Positions 6,865-12,411 of a stretch of 12,411 nucleotides of DNA are shown here, in pieces (position 1 is the stretch's first letter; the number at the start of each line of letters is the position of its first letter). The DNA is from Bacillota bacterium (lineage in GTDB: Bacteria > Bacillota > Clostridia > Christensenellales > SZUA-584), in NCBI GenBank assembly GCA_023441905.1, contig JAEZNC010000049.1:1-12411 (forward strand), read 5' to 3'. A program made the position numbers and the translations under genes. The notes below the pieces were generated by a model. It did not search any database and was not told the origin of the DNA. It saw only the letters and a program-made list of their open reading frames with translations.

Positions 6865-7344
6865 TTAGTTTATGGTATTGTTATCGATAATTGGTTCAGC
6901 AGAATTCTCTTTTCTGCACAAAACGCTTTCTCTGTGGACAATCGATAAAACACCCGCAGCCGTCAGCATAAGCGGCGGTATTCTAATGAGACAGAGTGCT
7001 ATATCCGCATTTATAATTATCCCATTTTCATATATCATCTCTTCAATGCTGACATAAGATATCGGCATTACAACAGTCATCAGAAAGCCGCATGTGATCA
7101 TCAGAACACCTGTCAGCAATGGTTTTCTGCGAACAAAAAAGCCGCTGATGAAACCCGTTGCGGATAAAATACATGGCAGAATAGTCATCACCATAAAACC
7201 TGAGGCATAGCCTTTTGCTTCAAAGTGCAGCCCCTCGTCTGGCAAAGTTAATGTATACGTATATAAAGCCATTGAAATCAGATTCGGCAGCAGCGTCAGC
7301 CCGCCGCCAACAAGGCCGAAAATCCGCGCAAGTTTTCCGGTCAT
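6865..7344 (-). CDS. Small four-helix membrane protein of unknown function
   Basis: I do not recognise this 159-residue protein. Four hydrophobic segments are clear, at about residues 6-30, 46-70, 75-98 and 112-136, with a short charged tail (138-159). The second segment is followed by basic FVRRK, so that end is likely cytoplasmic. The layout is reminiscent of small four-helix membrane families such as DUF4064, but no motif confirms that. An upstream start at 7386 is excluded because it lies upstream of the promoter's -10 box. The ATG at 7344 has GGGGG seven bases before it. The gene has its own promoter and lies after the terminator of the divIC group, so it is transcribed separately. It sits where Bacillus carries the S1-domain gene yabR after divIC. 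Confidence 0.75.
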   Translation of the reverse strand: MTGKLARIFGLVGGGLTLLPNLISMALYTYTLTLPDEGLHFEAKGYASGFMVMTILPCILSATGFISGFFVRRKPLLTGVLMITCGFLMTVVMPISYVSIEEMIYENGIIINADIALCLIRIPPLMLTAAGVLSIVHRESVLCRKENSAEPIIDNNTIN

Positions 7345-7377
7345 GATCATACCCCCATCAATAGTATTATCATACCA

Positions 7378-7406
7378 ATTATACATTCATATACATATAT
7401 TAACAA
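7378..7406 (-). promoter_or_regulatory. Sigma-A-type promoter of the four-helix membrane protein gene
   Basis: On the - strand, TTGTTA (7401-7406) and a perfect TATAAT (7378-7383) are 17 bp apart. Transcription would start near 7371, giving a ~27-nt leader before the ATG at 7344. This supports the shorter start for the gene. Confidence 0.72.
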
Positions 7407-7433
7407 GCGGATACCTTTTAACTCTTCAGCAAT

Positions 7434-7461
7434 AAAAAAAAGCCATCCGCAATGCAAATGA
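7434..7461 (-). terminator. Weak intrinsic terminator after divIC
   Basis: Read on the - strand, CATTTGC and GCGGATG (7454-7460 and 7444-7450) form a 7-bp stem with two G-U pairs around ATT. GC and then eight U residues (7434-7441) follow. It lies about 20 bp beyond the divIC stop and fits the end of the yabP-yabQ-divIC transcript. The wobble pairs make it only moderately stable. Confidence 0.6.
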
Positions 7462-7482
7462 GCTTTGATATATATATGGTGT

Positions 7483-7839
7483 TTATGGCTGCGGCGTTGG
7501 CTCCTCTGTCGGCTGCTCCAACGGTGATTCTGATGGCTGCTCAGAGGGCGATTCCGACGGCCGGGCCGACGGCGTTAATATATATTCATCCCCGTAAACA
7601 AAACCGAACTTCTCCCGCGCTTCGTTTTCGATGTAATCCTGCGTCGCCATGTATTCTTTTTTGTGTTCAAGCCTTTGAAGCTCTGTCTGCGTCAGCTCAT
7701 ACTTTTCTTTCAATTCTTCTTGGTCTTTTAGCAGGGCATTGATATCATCCTGCTGTAGGAAAAACGAAACACCCACATAAACCAAAAAGAGAGACAAGAG
7801 CAAAAGCTTGAACTTAAGCTTGACCTTCCTCTTTTTCAT
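7483..7839 (-). CDS. divIC: Septum formation initiator DivIC/FtsB with a Pro/Glu-rich repeat tail
   Basis: DivIC (FtsB family) is a bitopic division protein that joins FtsL and DivIB/FtsQ at the septum and helps activate wall synthesis. The 118 residues show a short basic cytoplasmic start (KKRKVKLKFK), one membrane helix (11-28), an extracellular coiled coil (about 31-65) and the conserved end YIENEAREKFGFVYGDEYIL (69-88). The stretch from 89 to 118 is unusual. It contains PSESPSEQ (94-101) and PSESPLEQ (102-109) in tandem, then PTEEPTPQP. The ATG at 7839 has GAGG four bases upstream. A 127-bp gap separates it from yabQ, where I see no strong promoter. Adjacency to yabP-yabQ matches other spore-forming Firmicutes and supports the call. 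Confidence 0.92.
   Translation of the reverse strand: MKKRKVKLKFKLLLLSLFLVYVGVSFFLQQDDINALLKDQEELKEKYELTQTELQRLEHKKEYMATQDYIENEAREKFGFVYGDEYILTPSARPSESPSEQPSESPLEQPTEEPTPQP
7513..7560 (-). repeat. Tandem 24-bp coding repeat in divIC (two copies)
   Basis: Two adjacent 24-bp units (7537-7560 and 7513-7536) encode PSESPSEQ and PSESPLEQ. They differ mostly at third codon positions and at one Ser/Leu codon. This looks like a past duplication inside the disordered tail. Confidence 0.75.
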
Positions 7840-7860
7840 ATAGCCTCACAAAATGACCCG

Positions 7861-7874
7861 GATGTTTTAACATC
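7861..7874. promoter_or_regulatory. Short inverted repeat between yabQ and divIC
   Basis: GATGTT and AACATC form perfect 6-nt arms around TT, 22 bp before the divIC start. No T-run follows, so it is not a terminator. It could be an operator or a leader hairpin for divIC, or chance. Confidence 0.25.
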
Positions 7875-7966
7875 TCTGTATCATATGTAAACCAGATTTC
7901 TCCGATTAAACATATTTAGAATAATTCGACGCCATATCCGCAAATCCTGTGACAATTTATAATTTT

Positions 7967-8302
7967 TCATTTAACACTCTTTTTCCTTTTTGCCGACCAT
8001 TGGCTGAGCTTTCTCGCAATGAATGAAAGGAAAGGCGAAATACCCGCCATATACAGTGCAAAGCCGAGCACAAAGCCGATAAACGTATACAACCGCAGTT
8101 CACCCGCGTTGGCCGCATACATGACGGCGACCACAATGGCCCCGAGCGTGATAATAAACATGGTATCCAGCAGCGCTGTCATCCACCGCCCGGTTTTAAA
8201 TGATCTGCGGATTCCCCGATAAATATCGTAAGCGAATCCCGCAATCATGCCGCCGTACAACGTAATCAGAAAGATATAAATCTGAGGAACCGTTGTTTCC
8301 AT
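7967..8302 (-). CDS. yabQ: Spore cortex biosynthesis protein YabQ
   Basis: YabQ is a small membrane protein needed for spore cortex formation in Bacillus, where it lies in the forespore outer membrane. This copy has 111 residues. The N-terminal helix carries the family pattern LYGGMIAGFAYDIYRGIRR (14-32). Two more hydrophobic segments follow (about 42-64 and 71-92), and the end is basic (SAKRKKSVK). The ATG at 8302 is 8 bp after the yabP stop, and its AGGTGG ribosome site (8307-8312) overlaps that stop codon, so the pair is translationally linked. The family call rests on this motif plus its position between yabP and divIC. Confidence 0.88.
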   Translation of the reverse strand: METTVPQIYIFLITLYGGMIAGFAYDIYRGIRRSFKTGRWMTALLDTMFIITLGAIVVAVMYAANAGELRLYTFIGFVLGFALYMAGISPFLSFIARKLSQWSAKRKKSVK

Positions 8303-8310
8303 GATGCCAC

Positions 8311-8610
8311 CTACCTGAACATCTTGGAAAACATGCCGCGTTTTGTCCTCTGCTCCTCATGATCCGCATAATCAATGCTTTGTATTTTCCCTTCCACCAC
8401 CAGCTGCCCGTCCTCCAGGTTCAGCTTGTTGATGTGCAGGTCTTCGCCCGTCACTGTAATAAAGCCGTGATTGGTCAGCAATATGATCTCAACTTCGTTA
8501 AAGCTGTCCACATCCTCAACGGCGGTGATAATAATTTTCTCACGCGAATCGATCACAACCTTGTGGGGCGCGTTATTGACCGGCTTTTCCCGTGGTTCTT
8601 CAATATACAT
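8311..8610 (-). CDS. yabP: Sporulation protein YabP
   Basis: YabP is a short sporulation protein related to YqfC. In Bacillus it is expressed with yabQ in the mother cell. This copy has 99 residues, close to the family length. Characteristic stretches are HKVVIDSREKIIITAVEDVD (16-35), SFNEVEIILLTNHGFITVTG (36-55) and LHINKLNLEDGQLVVEG (58-74), then IQSIDY. The mostly beta content fits the family. The frame is open upstream to 8910, but the ATG at 8610 is preceded by AAAGGAG seven bases away, and the longer version would overlap the EFR1 gene. It begins 77 bp after the EFR1 stop, with a candidate sporulation promoter in that gap. Confidence 0.92.
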   Translation of the reverse strand: MYIEEPREKPVNNAPHKVVIDSREKIIITAVEDVDSFNEVEIILLTNHGFITVTGEDLHINKLNLEDGQLVVEGKIQSIDYADHEEQRTKRGMFSKMFR

Positions 8611-8633
8611 GGCAATACTCCTTTGCGTAACGT

Positions 8634-8651
8634 GCATATAAAAATATATGC
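8634..8651. promoter_or_regulatory. Perfect 18-nt inverted repeat upstream of yabP
   Basis: GCATATA and TATATGC form perfect 7-nt arms around AAAA. The repeat lies 24 bp before the yabP ATG and overlaps the candidate -10 box. It may be an operator or an RNA hairpin near the transcript start. No T-run of terminator type follows. Confidence 0.4.
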
Positions 8652-8671
8652 CGACGCAATGCCATGTATAC
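8643..8671 (-). promoter_or_regulatory. Candidate sigma-E-type promoter of yabP
   Basis: On the - strand, GTATAC (8666-8671) and CATATATT (8643-8650) are 15 bp apart. They resemble the ATA-type -35 and CATA-type -10 boxes of mother-cell sigma-E promoters, which drive yabP in Bacillus. The match is partial, and the -10 lies within a palindrome, so this is a suggestion supported mainly by context. Confidence 0.33.
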
Positions 8672-8687
8672 TTATCACAACAAAAGT

Positions 8688-9509
8688 CTATTTGACAAGC
8701 AGCGAAGGGGTGAAATGTTTGTCCGGCACAGAGTATGGCAGGCCGTCTTTTTGAATATCGCGCGCGCGCCCGTAAAATGTAATGGCTTGCGAGGGGCAGA
8801 ATGCATAACACCGCAGGCACTGGGCGCAATGACCCGCGAACACCGGCACTGTTTGAATTGTGATATTGTGATTGGGACAAAGGCTTTCGCAAAAGCCGCA
8901 GTGCGTACACCGGCTCGCATCGACGCCGACTTTCTTTTGCGCCTTGCCTTGATACAAGCGGTATGGCCCGCGCTGCAATAATCCAAGCAGCAGGCTGTAA
9001 CGCCCTTTGATGCGCGCCCTGCTCAGCAGCAGCCGACGCACATAGTCTTCTACCTGTGCTTCCGCCTTGGCTAGAATCCTTTTAATGCTTTTTTCATCCG
9101 GGGTACCCAAAAAGCCTTTAAGCATGCTCATATTAGACGGCATTGTGAAATGCTCTGCGGTATCCACAATAAGGCCTTTGGCTTTGAGACGTTTATGGGC
9201 CGTCCACGCGCCGTCTCCCGAAAAACCCATCTGCGTGCAGAAAATATGAACATGCTTGCCCTTTTCATTGACCGGCAGCGTATCCAGGAAACGTTTTACC
9301 GGATTCGGCAGATCGGAATTGTTTATCGGCCACCCAAACAAAACAAGATCGGCGGTTTTAATCCACCAATCCGCTTTTTTGGGCGTTAGCGTATCCATTG
9401 AAACAGCCGACGCGTTGATGTTGCTTGCATCAAGCTGCCTGATGATTCTGTCTGCCACCCACCATGTGTTGCCTGTTCCGCTGAAGTAAAATACAACCGC
9501 CGTATGCAT
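8688..9509 (-). CDS. EFR1-type protein: flavodoxin domain fused to two 4Fe-4S clusters
   Basis: Proteins of this build move electrons between FMN and iron-sulfur clusters in anaerobes; the partner reaction is generally unknown. The 273 residues begin with a flavodoxin fold. The FMN phosphate loop is FSGTGNTWWVA (9-19), and FGWPINNS and CTQMGFSGDG (91-100) are likely flavin loops. A helical linker (138-190) follows. Two ferredoxin motifs come next: CTHCGFCESLCP (C201, C204, C207, C211) and CAQCLRCYAFCP (C228, C231, C234, C238). All eight cysteines are present. The ATG at 9509 is only 4 bp after the prfB stop and has no clear ribosome site, so translation probably depends on ribosomes finishing prfB. 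The domains are certain; the physiological role is not. Confidence 0.88.
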   Translation of the reverse strand: MHTAVVFYFSGTGNTWWVADRIIRQLDASNINASAVSMDTLTPKKADWWIKTADLVLFGWPINNSDLPNPVKRFLDTLPVNEKGKHVHIFCTQMGFSGDGAWTAHKRLKAKGLIVDTAEHFTMPSNMSMLKGFLGTPDEKSIKRILAKAEAQVEDYVRRLLLSRARIKGRYSLLLGLLQRGPYRLYQGKAQKKVGVDASRCTHCGFCESLCPNHNITIQTVPVFAGHCAQCLRCYAFCPSQAITFYGRARDIQKDGLPYSVPDKHFTPSLLVK

Positions 9510-9513
9510 AAGC

Positions 9514-10614
9514 TTATGAGGTGGCCAGATAAGCGTTGATAAAGGCGTCCAGCTCCCCGTCCATCACCGCGGCCACATTGCCCGTTTCCTCGCCTGTACG
9601 GTGGTCTTTCACCATGCTGTACGGATGAAAAACATACGAACGGATCTGGCTGCCCCATTCAATCTTTTTCATTTCGCCCTTAATTTCCTGTATCTCTCTC
9701 ATCTTCTCGCTCTCTCGCTTTTCGATGAGCTTTGATTTTAGCATGCGCATCGCCGTTTCCCTATTCTGTATCTGCGAGCGCTCATTCTGGCACTGTACGA
9801 CGATGCCCGTGGGCAGATGCGTGATACGAATGGCAGATTCCGTTTTGTTGACGTGCTGACCGCCCGCCCCGGACGACCGATACGTATCCACGCGCAAATC
9901 GTCCGAATCGATTTCAATATCCGCATCGTCGTCCTCAAGATCAGGCATCACATCAAGAGACGCAAACGATGTATGCCGCCGTGCGGATGAATCAAAAGGA
10001 GAGATGCGCACAAGCCTATGAACGCCCTTTTCCGCCTTTAAATAGCCGTATGCGTTTAATCCTATCACCTCAAACGTCACGCTTTTAACGCCCGCCTCAT
10101 CGCCCGCAAGAAAATCAAGCACGCGCAGCGTATATTTCTTTCTTTCCGCCCAACGTGTGTACATGCGGTACAGCATTTCCACCCAGTCCTGCGCTTCGGT
10201 ACCGCCCGCTCCCGCATGCAGCGAAAGTATCGCGCCGTTCGCGTCATATTCACCGCGCAACAGTGCTTTGAGGCGCAGCTCGGATACGTCACTGCGCAGC
10301 GATGCAAGCTCGGCCATCAGTTCGTCGGCCATATCGCCGTCGCCCGATTCTTCCACGAGTTCAATCATCACCGCCGCGTCATCGAGCCTTTGTGTGATCT
10401 TTGAAAACTGATCGAGCTTATCTTCTATGGGTTTAGCTTTTTTGTTGACCTTGTGGGCTTCGTTCACATTGTCCCAGAAGCCGGGTGCTTCCATCTGCCC
10501 CTGCAGATCGGATAGCTCTGTCTTCAGGGCTTCAATGCCGAGAGCCGTTTCGGCCTCTTTTGCAAGGGTCTTTATTTCATTCAATGCTTGTTTGGCTTCA
10601 TCTGTTGTCAGCAT
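9514..10614 (-). CDS. prfB: Peptide chain release factor 2
   Basis: RF2 recognises UAA and UGA stop codons and triggers release of the finished protein. The 366-residue length is full. It has the codon-recognition tripeptide SPF (205-207, in RISPFDSS) that distinguishes RF2 from RF1. The catalytic GGQ is at 251-253 (SSGAGGQHVNKTES). The N-terminal helical domain covers about 1-115. The frame is uninterrupted from the first ATG, so the UGA programmed frameshift found near codon 26 in many prfB genes is absent. That region reads ETALGIEALK with no stop. GAGGAG at 10618-10623 lies 3 bases before the ATG, and secA ends 9 bp upstream. The secA-prfB pair is common in Firmicutes. Confidence 0.97.
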   Translation of the reverse strand: MLTTDEAKQALNEIKTLAKEAETALGIEALKTELSDLQGQMEAPGFWDNVNEAHKVNKKAKPIEDKLDQFSKITQRLDDAAVMIELVEESGDGDMADELMAELASLRSDVSELRLKALLRGEYDANGAILSLHAGAGGTEAQDWVEMLYRMYTRWAERKKYTLRVLDFLAGDEAGVKSVTFEVIGLNAYGYLKAEKGVHRLVRISPFDSSARRHTSFASLDVMPDLEDDDADIEIDSDDLRVDTYRSSGAGGQHVNKTESAIRITHLPTGIVVQCQNERSQIQNRETAMRMLKSKLIEKRESEKMREIQEIKGEMKKIEWGSQIRSYVFHPYSMVKDHRTGEETGNVAAVMDGELDAFINAYLATS

Positions 10615-10623
10615 AGTCTCCTC

Positions 10624-12411
10624 TTACTGCTCCTGTCCGCAGCAATTCTTAAATTTCTTGCCGCTGCCGCACGGACACGGCGAATTGCGCCCCACCTTGT
10701 TACCGCTCGAATCGTGCACCTTCTTGGGCATCTCACGCGGTGCTTCGCGTTGCTGCGGTCTTGACGTGAGCTTCACATGGAACAGCATCGTCAGCGTATC
10801 CTGCTGAATATCACGCACCATTTCCTCAAACATATCGAAGCCTTCATTACGGTATTCGATGATCGGATCGCGCTGACCGTATGCGCGAAGGCCGATGCCC
10901 TGACGCAGCTGGTCCATTGCGTCGATATGCGCCATCCATTTCTCATCGACGACGCGCAGAAGGATAATGCGCTCAATCTCGCGCATACTCTGCCCGCCCT
11001 GTTCGATTTCCTCTTCCTTGAGCTTGTATATAGTGAGCGCTATGTCGAGCAAGCGTTCTTTAACCTTCTCAGGCGTTAAGTCTTCAATTTCCTCTGGTTT
11101 GAAGTAAACCCTGCCTTTTGGCAGGAAGACCTTCGACAGGGCGTCGGTCAGTCCTGTTAAATCCCATTCCTCGGGGTACACATTTGCCGGACAATAGACA
11201 CCCGCCATCTCACCAATCAGATCGGTGAGCATGTTCATGATGCTTTCGCGCACATCCGCGCCGGTCAGCACCATGCGCCGCTGAGAATAGATCAGCTCGC
11301 GCTGTTTGTTCATCACATCGTCGTATTGAAGCACACTCTTTCTTATTTCGTAGTTGCGCGCTTCAATGCGTTTTTGCGCCGACTCGATCTGTCTCGTCAG
11401 CAATCCGGCCGCAATCGGAATATCGTCATTCTTGCTGACGGATGAGAGGAACCCTTGAACGCGTTCCCCGCCGAACAGCCGCATCAGATCGTCCGACATC
11501 GAAATAAAGAAAACGGATGAACCGGGGTCTCCCTGACGACCGGCACGGCCGCGCAGCTGGTTGTCAATACGCCGCGATTCGTGGCGTTCGGTGCCGACGA
11601 TGTGCAACCCGCCCAAGGCCACCACCTCGTCATGCTCGGGCTGCATTGATTTTTTGTGCTTTTCAAGCAGCTCCTCATAGCGTTTACGGGCGCGCAGTAT
11701 GTCTTCATCGTCCGTAGGCGCATGGCCGATGGCCTGTTCGATCAGCTCTTCCGTAAAGTCTTCAAGCCGCATATCGGCGCGCGCGGAGAAGTCCGGGTTG
11801 CCGCCGAGTATGATATCGGTACCGCGGCCGGCCATATTCGTTGCAATCGTCACCGCGTTCTTCTTGCCCGCCTGCGCGATGATCAGCGCTTCTTTTTCGT
11901 GGTGCTTGGCGTTAAGAACATTGTGCTTGACGCCCGTGCGCAAGAGCATACCCGAAAGCCTTTCCGATTTTTCCACCGACACCGTGCCCACGAGCACGGG
12001 GCGGCCTGTCTGATGAACACGCTTGATCTCTTCGACCACAGCGCGAAACTTGCCTTCCTCAGTCGCGTAGATCACATCGTTCATATCATCGCGGATCATC
12101 GGCTTGTTCGTAGGTATCTGGACGACGTCAAGTTTGTAAATGCCCTGGAATTCATCCTCTTCCGTTTTGGCTGTGCCCGTCATGCCCGAGAGCTTATCGT
12201 ACATGCGGAAATAGTTCTGGAACGTGATTGTCGCGAGCGTGCGCGTTTCGCGTTCCACCTTGACGTTTTCTTTGGCTTCGATGGCCTGATGGAGCCCCTC
12301 GCTGTAGCGTCGGCCCACCATCAGACGCCCCGTAAATTCATCCACGATCACAACCTGACCGTCTTTCACGACATAGTCGATGTCGCGCTTCATGAGGTTG
12401 TTCGCTTTCAG
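10624..12411 (-). CDS. secA: Preprotein translocase ATPase SecA (N-terminal part outside window)
   Basis: SecA is the ATP-driven motor that pushes unfolded precursor proteins through SecYEG. The frame is open to the window edge (LKANNLMKRD), so the Met at 12393 is internal. About 595 residues are visible, and roughly 250-310, including the Walker A site, are missing. Counting from the edge, VDEFTGR is at 23-29, MTGTAKTE (77-84) follows the first ATPase domain, and VLVGTVSVEKSE is at 139-150. The second ATPase domain has ATNMAGRGTDI (190-200), VGTERHESRRIDNQLRGRAG (272-291) and GRQGDPGSS. The scaffold and wing domains follow. The protein ends in a zinc-binding SEC-C motif, SPCPCGSGKKFKNCC, with cysteines at 579, 581, 590 and 591, which in other bacteria binds SecB or the ribosome. 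prfB follows 9 bp later in the same operon. Confidence 0.97.
   Translation of the reverse strand: MKANNLMKRDIDYVVKDGQVVIVDEFTGRLMVGRRYSEGLHQAIEAKENVKVERETRTLATITFQNYFRMYDKLSGMTGTAKTEEDEFQGIYKLDVVQIPTNKPMIRDDMNDVIYATEEGKFRAVVEEIKRVHQTGRPVLVGTVSVEKSERLSGMLLRTGVKHNVLNAKHHEKEALIIAQAGKKNAVTIATNMAGRGTDIILGGNPDFSARADMRLEDFTEELIEQAIGHAPTDDEDILRARKRYEELLEKHKKSMQPEHDEVVALGGLHIVGTERHESRRIDNQLRGRAGRQGDPGSSVFFISMSDDLMRLFGGERVQGFLSSVSKNDDIPIAAGLLTRQIESAQKRIEARNYEIRKSVLQYDDVMNKQRELIYSQRRMVLTGADVRESIMNMLTDLIGEMAGVYCPANVYPEEWDLTGLTDALSKVFLPKGRVYFKPEEIEDLTPEKVKERLLDIALTIYKLKEEEIEQGGQSMREIERIILLRVVDEKWMAHIDAMDQLRQGIGLRAYGQRDPIIEYRNEGFDMFEEMVRDIQQDTLTMLFHVKLTSRPQQREAPREMPKKVHDSSGNKVGRNSPCPCGSGKKFKNCCGQEQ

Noticed and set aside
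6191..6868. 225-residue + strand ORF opposite ppx
   Set aside because: It is antisense to a clear Ppx/GppA gene, has no family motifs and has unusual composition, so it is a shadow frame.
7345..7386. Longer start of the four-helix membrane protein at 7386
   Set aside because: It lies upstream of the -10 box of the likely promoter and would not be transcribed from it. The GGGGG ribosome site fits the ATG at 7344.
7484..7742. + strand ORF opposite divIC
   Set aside because: It owes its length to the GC-rich repeat tail of divIC read backwards and resembles no known protein.
8611..8910. Longer version of yabP starting at 8910
   Set aside because: It would overlap the EFR1 ferredoxin region. 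The added residues do not match the family, and the ATG at 8610 has a good ribosome site.
11740..11870. Helical stretch in SecA as a foreign insertion
   Set aside because: Charged helical segments at this place, after the ILGGNP motif, are usual in Firmicute SecA proteins.

Overview
The window looks like the chromosome of an endospore-forming Firmicute, most likely a clostridium-type anaerobe of moderate GC. The evidence is a fused MazG of the YabN type, the sporulation genes yabP and yabQ beside divIC, a secA-prfB pair, and an EFR1-type flavodoxin-ferredoxin protein typical of anaerobes. I cannot name the genus. I see no rRNA, tRNA, CRISPR array, insertion sequence or phage gene.

Layout. 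Positions 1-1296 (+ strand) hold the 3' part of a tetrapyrrole-methylase/MazG gene and a complete HU gene closed by a strong intrinsic terminator. Positions 1297-1687 are non-coding but structured, with two imperfect stem-loops, two TTGCT/AGCAA palindromes and an extended -10 promoter. Positions 1688-5841 (+) are a three-gene operon: a PlsC-type acyltransferase with a zinc ribbon and extra C-terminal domain, a GltS-family sodium/glutamate symporter, and a GPH (MelB-like) sugar/cation symporter carrying an unusual coiled-coil loop.

Everything from 5834 to the end is on the - strand. In transcription order it is secA (5' end outside the window), prfB, EFR1-type protein, yabP, yabQ, divIC, a small four-helix membrane protein, and ppx/gppA. 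secA, prfB and the EFR1 gene are packed within 4-9 bp of each other. yabP has a candidate sporulation promoter. A weak terminator closes the group after divIC. The membrane-protein gene and ppx each have a recognisable sigma-A-type promoter.

How the genes relate. MazG cleans NTP pools, HU compacts DNA, SecA drives export, RF2 ends translation, DivIC builds the septum, YabP/YabQ serve spore formation, and Ppx/GppA acts on polyphosphate or pppGpp. In related Firmicutes, mazG, the small S4-domain gene rqcP (often with HU), yabP, yabQ and divIC run in one direction, commonly with ppx nearby. Here the yabP-yabQ-divIC-ppx order is kept but points back at mazG-HU, and rqcP is absent. That fits an inversion whose inner breakpoint lay just after HU, with the acyltransferase-transporter operon now in between.

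No clearly new defence or biosynthetic system is visible. The best candidates for a second look are the broken yab cluster, the zinc-ribbon acyltransferase operon, the loop insertion in the GPH transporter, the repeat tail of DivIC, and the shared palindromes at two promoters.
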